DNA of 11,748 nt, taken from NCBI GenBank assembly GCA_910588285.1, contig CAJUQB010000045.1:3020-14767 (forward strand), written 5' to 3'. Shown here piece by piece: positions 6,161 to 11,748 of this stretch. How positions within the stretch are numbered: position 1 is the stretch's first letter; each line of letters starts with the position of its first letter. The DNA is from an uncultured Lachnospiraceae bacterium. GTDB taxonomy: Bacteria > Bacillota > Clostridia > Lachnospirales > Lachnospiraceae. The notes under the pieces were generated by a model, which saw nothing but the letters and a program-made list of their open reading frames with translations, had not been told where the DNA came from and ran no database searches. A program made the translations under genes and the position numbers.

Positions 6161-7543
6161 CTATCCTATTCTATCATGAACCCTTTCTTCTGGCAAGTCA
6201 GATTCTGTCCCGGGCTCTGACTCGTCAGAGGCAAGCCTTGTCACCTTCACGGTCTGGATCATCTTGTTCTCCACATGGAGCACCTGGAACAGATAGCCGT
6301 GATCCGAGACCTCAAACACCTCATGGTCTCCGGGAATCTTGTCGATCAATGAGATCAGATAGCCATTGAGGGTGTCGTAATCCTCAAGCTCCTCGGTAAG
6401 CTCCAGGGCCTCGCAGACATCATCCAGGGATGCCATTCCCTTCATCAGGAAGCTGCCGTCGGTCTGTTTTACAATCAGCTCATCCTCCTCGTCATACTCA
6501 TCTAGGATATTGCCCACAATCTCCTCCAGGATATCCTCCATGGCCACAAGCCCGGCGGTCTGCCCGTACTCATCCACTACGATCACAAGGTGGCTCTTCT
6601 GGGACTGCATGGCCTGGAACAGGCTGTTGATATTCCTGGTCTCCGGAATAAAGCGCACCTGGCGCACCAGCCCCTCGATCTCCATGATGGGCTGCTCCAT
6701 CCGGCTGCTGTCCCGGCTTAGGAGCATGGCGTCCTTGATATGAAGAATGCCCAAAATGTTGTCAATATCCTCCTGATACACCGGAAATCTGGAATTGTTC
6801 TTCTCCAGCATAAAATCCAGCGCCTCTGCCAGCGTCATCTGCGCCTCCAGAGCCACGATATTCTTCCGGTGGGTCATAATGTCCCTGGCTTCCTTGTCGT
6901 CAAATTCAAAAATATTATGTATCATCTCCGCCTCGCTGGCCTTCAGCACCCCGTGCTCATGACCCTCATTGACCATGGAGATAATCTCCTCCTCTGTCAC
7001 ATCATCCACATTTTCATTGGGATCCATGCCGCAGATGCAAAGGAAGAGGTTGGACAGCTTCTCTGCCAGAAAGCCAATGGGCCAGAATACTGCCACAAGA
7101 ACCCGCATCACTCCGGCAAGCCCCAGGGCCCATTTCTCCGCCTTGCGGATGGCAATCTTCTGGGGCAGCAGGATGCTTAAGGCCGCCAGCAGGAATACCA
7201 GGACCAGCACGGAGACCCCATGGCAGCACCAGATGAGCCAGAGGGACTCCTCTGCCCCCGGAAACAGCCTGATCAGGCTCCGCCCATATATGCGGCCTTG
7301 GTAAATGCCCAGGATCACACTGATGAAGGTCATGATGATCTGCAGTACATGGGTCGTTGCAAAGGGCTCCTCCTTCACCTTAAGAAGCCACAGACCCCGC
7401 CTGCCGCCGCCCTCGGCCAGCTTCTCCACCTGCCTGTCATTGAGGCTGTTCAGCGCAGTCAAAAATCCATACAGCAGTGCGTCCAACAGCAGGAATAAAA
7501 CAAACACCAGCATTCCTATGAGCGGATTACCGCCATCATCCAT
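6161..7543 (-). CDS. CNNM/CorC-like membrane protein with CBS pair
   Basis: A 460-residue protein of the hemolysin C/CorC/CNNM group, often called hemolysin family protein and linked in some members to magnesium efflux. An N-terminal membrane region spans about 8-170, with hydrophobic segments near 9-30, 64-82, 102-127 and 142-170. A CBS pair follows (about 221-345) with the hallmark VVDEYGQTAGLVAMEDILEE (322-341), and a CorC/HlyC domain (about 355-437) ends in a polar tail. The membrane part is unusual. Where the family normally has SxxETA, the sequence reads YGFLTALNSL; where IGN is expected it reads LQIIMT; and the GExxPK motif is SILLPQK. The polar and acidic positions are thus missing, while the cytosolic part is orthodox. 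The ATG at 7543 has AAGGAG 10 nt upstream. It appears to be a single-gene unit with its own promoter. An ion transport role is uncertain. Confidence 0.9.
   Translation of the reverse strand: MDDGGNPLIGMLVFVLFLLLDALLYGFLTALNSLNDRQVEKLAEGGGRRGLWLLKVKEEPFATTHVLQIIMTFISVILGIYQGRIYGRSLIRLFPGAEESLWLIWCCHGVSVLVLVFLLAALSILLPQKIAIRKAEKWALGLAGVMRVLVAVFWPIGFLAEKLSNLFLCICGMDPNENVDDVTEEEIISMVNEGHEHGVLKASEAEMIHNIFEFDDKEARDIMTHRKNIVALEAQMTLAEALDFMLEKNNSRFPVYQEDIDNILGILHIKDAMLLSRDSSRMEQPIMEIEGLVRQVRFIPETRNINSLFQAMQSQKSHLVIVVDEYGQTAGLVAMEDILEEIVGNILDEYDEEDELIVKQTDGSFLMKGMASLDDVCEALELTEELEDYDTLNGYLISLIDKIPGDHEVFEVSDHGYLFQVLHVENKMIQTVKVTRLASDESEPGTESDLPEERVHDRIG
6168..6196 (-). promoter_or_regulatory. Extended -10 SigA-type promoter for the yebC operon
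   Basis: On the minus strand TTGCCA (-35, five of six to consensus) is followed after 17 nt by TAGAAT (-10, five of six). A TG stands one base before the -10, giving an extended -10. It lies within the last codons of the CNNM-like gene. Transcription would begin near 6161, about 80 nt before yebC. This is a consensus match only. Confidence 0.6.
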
Positions 7544-7570
7544 TTTGTAAACACTCCTTTTTTGTGGCGG

Positions 7571-7587
7571 ATCTGATCCTGTCAGAT
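7571..7587 (-). other. Hairpin in CNNM-like gene leader, proximal
   Basis: ATCTGA and TCAGAT form a 6-bp perfect stem with a 5-nt loop, about 10 nt before the ribosome binding site of the CNNM-like gene. Being so close, it could influence translation initiation, but the stem is short and no T run follows. Confidence 0.4.
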
Positions 7588-7607
7588 ACTGCCATTTTTA
7601 AGATGCT

Positions 7608-7629
7608 GGGTCAAAAGGTATTTTGACCC
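7608..7629 (-). other. Perfect 9-bp hairpin GGGTCAAAA in CNNM-like gene leader
   Basis: GGGTCAAAA and TTTTGACCC form a perfect 9-bp stem with a 4-nt loop, about 11 nt after the expected transcription start from the 7647-7676 promoter. No T run follows on the minus strand, so it is not an intrinsic terminator for mazF. It could be an operator (two-fold symmetric half-sites), a 5' stabilising hairpin or part of a leader RNA. No known riboswitch class was recognised. Confidence 0.6.
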
Positions 7630-7646
7630 TGGTATCATTTTTTTAA

Positions 7647-7676
7647 AATATATCACAGTTTTGGAAGAATAGTCAA
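7647..7676 (-). promoter_or_regulatory. SigA-type promoter for the CNNM-like gene
   Basis: On the minus strand TTGACT (-35, five of six) is followed after 18 nt by TATATT (-10, five of six) in an AT-rich gap. The -35 box begins 2 nt after the mazF stop codon. The leader to the CNNM-like start would be about 95-100 nt and contains two hairpins. Confidence 0.65.
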
Positions 7677-7678
7677 GC

Positions 7679-8026
7679 TTATGTATATAATTCCAAACTG
7701 ATTTCCAAAGCCCGGTTCACCTTCTTAAGGATATCAGCGTCCAAATGGCACACCTTATCCTTCAGGCGCATTTTGTCAATGGTTCTAAGCTGCTCCAGCA
7801 GCACCACCGAATCCTTGACCAGCGCGTATCTTGCGGAATCCAGTTCCACATGGGTAGGCAGCTTCGCCTTATTCATCTTCGAGGTAATGGCAGCGCAGAT
7901 CACTGTGGGGCTGTGGCGGTTTCCTACATCATTCTGGATCACCAGTACCGGGCGGACACCGCCCTGCTCCGAGCCCACCACAGGCCGCAAATCTGCATAG
8001 TAAATATCTCCTCTACGGATTACCAT
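7679..8026 (-). CDS. mazF: MazF/EndoA-type endoribonuclease toxin
   Basis: A 115-residue PemK/MazF-family toxin, closely resembling Bacillus EndoA (NdoA), an mRNA interferase that cuts at UACAU. It has RRGDIYYADL (4-13), GSEQGGVRPVLVIQND (18-33) with catalytic Arg25, AAITSK (45-50) with Thr48, KLPTHVEL (55-62) and LLEQLRTIDKMRL (76-88), so the active site looks intact. A TTG at 8041 could extend it by 5 residues. The ATG at 8026 gives the family length and has GGAG 9 nt upstream. In Bacillus the antitoxin gene ndoAI lies between alr and ndoA. Here only about 80 nt separate alr from mazF and no antitoxin ORF fits. The gap is AT-rich and carries tandem 10-bp repeats. Expression may come from the nnr - alr transcript or a local promoter not identified with confidence. 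Confidence 0.96.
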   Translation of the reverse strand: MVIRRGDIYYADLRPVVGSEQGGVRPVLVIQNDVGNRHSPTVICAAITSKMNKAKLPTHVELDSARYALVKDSVVLLEQLRTIDKMRLKDKVCHLDADILKKVNRALEISLELYT

Positions 8027-8085
8027 ATTCTCACACTCCAAAACAAATTGGTTTTTTCAATCCTATTATTCCCAATTTTCTCGTG

Positions 8086-8115
8086 TGTATTCCACTGTAT
8101 TCCACCTTATTCCCC
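8086..8115. repeat. Tandem 10-bp repeats upstream of mazF
   Basis: TGTATTCCAC occurs twice back to back (8086-8095 and 8096-8105), followed by a degenerate third unit CTTATTCCCC that runs into the last codons of alr. The 10-bp period places the units on one face of the helix. A binding site for a regulator of mazF is possible. A simple tandem duplication is the alternative. Confidence 0.65.
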
Positions 8116-9276
8116 GAAATAATCTCTGGTCTCCACAATGGCCCCATTTTTCAGATAGACCCTTGGGATCCGCTTTCCCAGATCACAGGCAAATTCATAA
8201 TGAAACCTTCCCGACAGCCGACCGATCTGCTCCATGGTGATCCTCTCCTGCCCGCTCTCACCCACCAGAACCACCTCATCCATCAGGGCAGCCTCCGGGA
8301 TCTTGGTCACATCCACCATAAACTGATCCATGCAGATCCGCCCGCAGATGGGGGCACGCTGTCCGCGGATCAGTACATAGCCTCGGTTGGAGAGGCTTCT
8401 GGGATAGCCGTCCCCATAACCCACCGGAATGGTGGCGATCCGCTGGACCCGGTCGGTCCGGTAGGTGGCCCCATAGCTGATGGCGCGCCCCTCCTCCAGC
8501 TCCTTCAGGAATACAATCCTGCTCTTTAAGGACAGGGCAGGCCGCAGGGACAGCCGCCCCTGATCCACCTCATCCGAGGGCAGCAGCCCATAGAGACTGA
8601 TTCCTGCCCGCACCAGATCCATGGAAGCATGAGGCATATCAATAATCGCCGCGCTGTTGGAGCTGTGGGTCAGCTTCGGCGAAACCCCCCGCTCCTGAAG
8701 GAGCCTCTGCATCCTTTGAAACAGGGAAAGCTGATTCTCTGCCATGGACTTATCTGCTGCGTCCGCCTTGGCATAATGGGTAAACAGTCCCTCCAGTATG
8801 ATATGCTCCAATCCGGCAATCTGTGCGATCTCATCCGCATCCTTTCTGGTGACCTGGAAGCCCAGGCGGCTTAAGCCCGTATCCACCTTCACATGGACAT
8901 GCAGCCCATGCCCGGTTCCTGCAAGGGCCCTGGACATGTCCTCTGCCATGGCAAGGGAATATACATTGGGGCGGATTCCCTGCTCTGCCATATCCCGGTA
9001 CTGCTCCGGGAAGGTAGCCCCCAGCACCAGAATGGGCTTACGCAGCCCATTCCTGCGCAGGATCAGCCCCTCCTCGGCTGTTGCAACCCCATAGCCCCAG
9101 ATCCCCGGCTCCTGCTCCAGCAGCCGCCCGATGGGCACAGCTCCGTGCCCATAGCCGTCCGTCTTGATCACCGCCAGAATCTGTGTGTCTGCCGGAATGA
9201 CCCGTTTCATCTCATTGACATTGTGCAGGATGGCCGAGAGATCCACCTGCGCATACACTCTGCTATAGTCCTTCAT
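8107..9276 (-). CDS. alr: Alanine racemase
   Basis: A 389-residue PLP-dependent enzyme that interconverts L- and D-alanine, supplying D-alanine for peptidoglycan. Key parts are AVIKTDGYGHG (35-45), with PLP-binding Lys38; KVDTGLSRLGF (130-140), with Lys130 and Arg136; HSSNSAA (204-210); ISYGATY (266-272), with catalytic Tyr268; IPVGYGDGYPR (283-293); and CMDQFMVDVT (315-324). It has both the N-terminal barrel and the C-terminal beta domain, at normal length. The ATG at 9276 overlaps the end of nnr by 14 nt, with AAAGG about 10 nt upstream, indicating translational coupling. The nnr - alr - mazF order is common in Firmicutes. No frameshift or missing active-site residue is seen. Confidence 0.97.
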   Translation of the reverse strand: MKDYSRVYAQVDLSAILHNVNEMKRVIPADTQILAVIKTDGYGHGAVPIGRLLEQEPGIWGYGVATAEEGLILRRNGLRKPILVLGATFPEQYRDMAEQGIRPNVYSLAMAEDMSRALAGTGHGLHVHVKVDTGLSRLGFQVTRKDADEIAQIAGLEHIILEGLFTHYAKADAADKSMAENQLSLFQRMQRLLQERGVSPKLTHSSNSAAIIDMPHASMDLVRAGISLYGLLPSDEVDQGRLSLRPALSLKSRIVFLKELEEGRAISYGATYRTDRVQRIATIPVGYGDGYPRSLSNRGYVLIRGQRAPICGRICMDQFMVDVTKIPEAALMDEVVLVGESGQERITMEQIGRLSGRFHYEFACDLGKRIPRVYLKNGAIVETRDYFGE

Positions 9277-10867
9277 CTGTCCTGTCCCTTTCTGCGTCAG
9301 CGCATACGCTGCGGATGCCCCAAAGGATGTCTCTTGCCATCATGCCGGAATGCCCGGCCTTTAAGGCTGCCGCATCCCCGCTTAAGCCATGGAGATACAC
9401 GCCCAGAGGCGCTGCCTCCTCCGGCTTCATCCCCTGGGCCAGCAATGCTGCCAGGATGCCGGTCAGCACATCTCCAGAGCCTGCTGTGGCCATACCGTGG
9501 TTCCCGCTGGTATTCACATAGCACTGGCCCTTTGGCGTTGCAATGACAGTCCTGGCATCCTTCAGCACACAGACAACATTCTGGGTCCTGGCAGCATCCC
9601 GGGCCGCAGGCAGGAGCCTTTGCCGGATCTTGGGGATCTTTAGGCCTGTCAGCCGGGCCATCTCTCCCAGGTGGGGCGTGATGATCACAGGCCCGCTGTG
9701 CTCTGCCAGAAGCCCGGGCCTTTCCCCGCAGATATTCAGGCCATCCGCATCCAGAACCACAGGAATACGGCTTTGCCTAAGCACACATTCCACCAGGCTT
9801 ATGGCAGGCTCCTCTGTGCCGATTCCCGGGCCCGCCACCGCAGCGTCAGCCCAGGAGAGCTGCGCTGCAAGCTTCCCGGCTACACTTTGGGCATCCTCAT
9901 TTGGGTCATAGGTTTCTAAAATAGCCTCCGGAATCAGCTGCTGGACAATCACCCGATTCTCCTCTGCGGTAAAGACCTTCACCAGCCCGCAGCCTGATGC
10001 CAGGGCTGCCTGGGCGCTGAATACGGCGGCTCCGGCCATATTTTTCTTCCCGGCAATCACCAGGACCTTTCCGAAGGTCCCCTTGTTGGAGTAGGCCGGA
10101 CGCCTGGGAAGCAAGGCCAGCTCCTCCCTTCCGTAGGCAAGGCAGGAAGGGGAAGCCCCAAGCCAGCTCTCCCTGGTAATTCCGATGTCCTTTACCACAA
10201 CCTCCCCGCAATACCGGCTGCCCGGATAGAGCAGGTGCCCAAGCTTGCGGTAGGCAAAGGTTACGGTCAGATCTGCCAGAAATGCGCAGCCCATCACCTG
10301 CCCGTCGCCGGCATTGATGCCGGAGGGAATGTCAACAGCCAGCCGGAAGGCATTCAGGCTGTTGGCGTATTCCAGCCACTGCCGGCAGGTCCCCTGGATC
10401 TCACGGCCCAGCCCGATGCCAAACAATGCGTCCACCACCAGCCGGAAGCAGGAGCCTGAAGGCTCCGCCGGCGGCCTGCCAGAAGCCCATGGAAGCTCCT
10501 GTGCCCCCGGCCCCCGGCTGGCCAGAGGAAGCTCTTGAAGCTCATGTACCACGGCAATGCCATATCGGGCCAGTATCTCATATTGCTGCTTTGTTTCCGC
10601 GGACATCTTTTCCTCTTTGTCAGCAATCAGCACTGTTACCGGGCTGCCGGAAAGATGCAGCAGCCGGGCTATGGCAAGGCCGTCCCCGCCGTTGTTCCCC
10701 AGTCCGCAGATCACCAGTGCGGGCCGGCCCAGAAGCCCGCGCCCTTTTATCTCCTCCAGCACCCCCAGGGCCGCCCGTTCCATCAATACCAGGGACGGGA
10801 CGCCATAATGGGCAATGGTATTGGTATCGCACTGTTTCATTTCCACGCTGTTTGTGATGATTTCCAT
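9263..10867 (-). CDS. nnr: Bifunctional NAD(P)H-hydrate epimerase / dehydratase
   Basis: A 534-residue fusion that repairs damaged cofactor. The N-terminal YjeF_N domain (about 1-230) epimerises R- and S-NAD(P)HX, and the C-terminal ribokinase-like domain (about 250-520) dehydrates S-NAD(P)HX using a nucleotide. Motifs are GNNGGDG (57-63), VVDALFGIGLG (144-154), DIPSGINAGDG (179-189), AGPGIG (345-350), DADGLN (373-378), ITPHLGEMARL (396-406) and TAGSGDVLTG (461-470), with Asp466. The start was set at ATG 10867, giving MEIITNSVEM as in the family, with GGAG 8 nt upstream; an in-frame ATG at 10939 would add an unrelated Arg-rich 24 residues. Residues 111-134 form a Pro/Gly/Ala-rich insertion made of two similar 12-residue units, just before the VVDALFG strand. 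It overlaps alr by 14 nt. Confidence 0.95.
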   Translation of the reverse strand: MEIITNSVEMKQCDTNTIAHYGVPSLVLMERAALGVLEEIKGRGLLGRPALVICGLGNNGGDGLAIARLLHLSGSPVTVLIADKEEKMSAETKQQYEILARYGIAVVHELQELPLASRGPGAQELPWASGRPPAEPSGSCFRLVVDALFGIGLGREIQGTCRQWLEYANSLNAFRLAVDIPSGINAGDGQVMGCAFLADLTVTFAYRKLGHLLYPGSRYCGEVVVKDIGITRESWLGASPSCLAYGREELALLPRRPAYSNKGTFGKVLVIAGKKNMAGAAVFSAQAALASGCGLVKVFTAEENRVIVQQLIPEAILETYDPNEDAQSVAGKLAAQLSWADAAVAGPGIGTEEPAISLVECVLRQSRIPVVLDADGLNICGERPGLLAEHSGPVIITPHLGEMARLTGLKIPKIRQRLLPAARDAARTQNVVCVLKDARTVIATPKGQCYVNTSGNHGMATAGSGDVLTGILAALLAQGMKPEEAAPLGVYLHGLSGDAAALKAGHSGMMARDILWGIRSVCADAERDRTDEGL

Positions 10868-10955
10868 TCTATGATCTCCTGCCTTCCTATCTGTCCGCCC
10901 TGGTACGGCACTGCGCAGGGAACGGCTCCTGCTGCACACGCTGGCGGGATAGACG

Positions 10956-10986
10956 AAAAGGACAGCTCCTGCTGCCAGGACTGTCC
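10956..10986 (-). terminator. Probable intrinsic terminator between coiled-coil gene and nnr
   Basis: On the minus strand GGACAG-TCCTG and CAGGA-G-CTGTCC form an 11-bp stem with one bulged G and a 4-nt loop, followed directly by TTTT. It lies 10 nt after the coiled-coil gene stop. The T run is short, so termination may be partial. Confidence 0.6.
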
Positions 10987-10996
10987 TATGTATGCG

Positions 10997-11677
10997 CTAT
11001 GTCTGTGATTCCTCCGGCCCCGGCCCCTTCGGCTCCTGCCCTGCCGGCTCCTCCGTCTCCTCCTGATACTGGAGATCCAGGATATTCAGCATGCCTGCGC
11101 CAAAGACATCATGCATATAGGCGTAGATCTCACGGTTGCTGACCTCTGCCCGCTGCTTGCGGATAATCTGGCGTTTCAGCTCCATCCGCATCCGGGTGAT
11201 CCAGTCTCCAATCTCCCCGATGGCTGCGGCATTGGTGCGAAGCTGGTAATAACAGTATTCCACGGTCAGCTGCAGCAGCAGATCATTGTCCTCCTTCAGA
11301 TGCCTGGGAATCTCCAGAAGGGTATCCTCACATTCCTGCATCTTCTGCTTGGTCTCGTCAATGAGGCGCCGGTCCTCCGAAAGCTTCCGCTCCTGGCGCT
11401 GGTTCTTCCCCTCCGCGCCGTCCATATTCTGGACGATATTATCCATTAAGGTGGCTTTTAGTTTTTTCAGTTCCTTTAATTCCTGCTGGGCACGTGCCTG
11501 GGCCTGGAGCCAGCCGGTCACCCGCTTTTCCTGCTCCTGAATCTTTTTTGGTTTTCCCTCTGCCGCAAACAGATGATGCCACTTCTGATCCAGCGTCAGC
11601 ACAGATACCGTATTGCCGGCAATTGCCTTGGCAAAATCATGTTCCCCTAAGTCCGTATTTCTAATAATATATTCCAT
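10997..11677 (-). CDS. Coiled-coil protein of unknown function
   Basis: A 226-residue, highly charged, probably cytoplasmic protein that I do not recognise. Residues 1-35 are a short mixed N-terminal segment (MEYIIRNTDLGEHDF). Residues about 40-130 are rich in Lys, Glu and Gln with heptad-like leucines (QQELKELKKLKATLMDN), suggesting a coiled coil. A second helical region (about 131-200) contains VEYCYYQLRTN and a basic stretch, RMELKRQIIRKQR. The last 24 residues are an acidic, Pro/Gly/Glu-rich tail, probably disordered. No signal peptide or membrane helix is seen. The ATG directly follows the TAA of the preceding frame, and the ribosome site is weak (GGA, 10 nt away), so translation may depend on coupling. 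Normal codon use without interruption and regular operon placement support a real gene. Confidence 0.75.
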   Translation of the reverse strand: MEYIIRNTDLGEHDFAKAIAGNTVSVLTLDQKWHHLFAAEGKPKKIQEQEKRVTGWLQAQARAQQELKELKKLKATLMDNIVQNMDGAEGKNQRQERKLSEDRRLIDETKQKMQECEDTLLEIPRHLKEDNDLLLQLTVEYCYYQLRTNAAAIGEIGDWITRMRMELKRQIIRKQRAEVSNREIYAYMHDVFGAGMLNILDLQYQEETEEPAGQEPKGPGPEESQT

Positions 11678-11748
11678 TTATATCAGTTCCGATCTTTTTT
11701 TTACCGTATTGTAGGATAGCTGCATCAGGCTGTCAGACAGGTGTACAT
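11678..11748 (-). CDS. C-terminal end of an unidentified upstream gene (partial)
   Basis: An open frame enters from the window edge and ends in TAA at 11680-11678, immediately before the ATG of the coiled-coil gene. The last 22 residues include SDSLMQLSYNTVKKRSELI, which looks like ordinary protein with helical, basic character. The zero-base junction mirrors the other coupled gene pairs here. It is too short to name; the LSYNTVKKR part resembles a helix-turn-helix recognition helix, but that is only a resemblance. Confidence 0.5.
   Translation of the reverse strand, partial: VHLSDSLMQLSYNTVKKRSELI

Noticed and set aside
8052..8085. AT-rich stretch before mazF with AATAAT as a possible -10 box
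   Set aside because: No acceptable -35 box at the right distance; not reported as a promoter.
10868..10939. In-frame 24-residue Arg-rich N-terminal extension of Nnr
   Set aside because: No ribosome site at the upstream ATG and no similarity to the family, whereas the ATG at 10867 has both.

Overview
The window looks like chromosomal core DNA of a Gram-positive anaerobe of the class Clostridia, most likely a Lachnospiraceae-type gut bacterium. This is judged from the gene set (SpoIIIE/FtsK, TepA-type ClpP, EndoA-type MazF beside alr), AGGAGG-like ribosome binding sites, frequent stop/start overlaps and moderately high GC with AT-rich intergenic gaps. The genus cannot be fixed from the sequence. 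Every convincing gene is on the minus strand, so transcription runs from high to low coordinates. No tRNA, rRNA, CRISPR array, insertion sequence or phage gene was seen, and no gene-free stretch exceeds 300 bases.

In order of transcription: (1) 11748-10997 holds the last 22 codons of an unknown gene, fused stop-to-start to a 226-residue coiled-coil protein of unknown function, then a hairpin with a short T run. (2) 10867-7679 is a nnr - alr - mazF cluster. Nnr repairs hydrated NAD(P)H, Alr makes D-alanine for peptidoglycan, and MazF is an endoribonuclease toxin that has no antitoxin gene beside it, unlike the alr - ndoAI - ndoA order of Bacillus. (3) 7676-6161 has a good SigA-type promoter, a hairpin-rich leader and a CNNM/CorC-type membrane protein whose membrane part lacks the polar motifs usual for that family. 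(4) 6196-2446 starts at an extended -10 promoter inside the end of the previous gene and carries yebC - CFI-box protein - glgA - bioY with gaps of 10, 2 and 1 nt, closing in a strong intrinsic terminator. (5) 2321-1 is tepA - uppP - ftsK/spoIIIE, the last running off the window.

Much of the content is housekeeping: cell wall precursors (alr, uppP), chromosome translocation (ftsK), metabolite repair (nnr), glycogen synthesis (glgA), biotin uptake (bioY) and translation-linked control (yebC). The points most worth following are the orphan MazF with tandem 10-bp repeats just upstream, the degenerate ion-site motifs of the CNNM-like protein, the uncharacterised CFI-box protein locked between yebC and glgA, and a long perfect palindrome that shares an arm with the bioY terminator.
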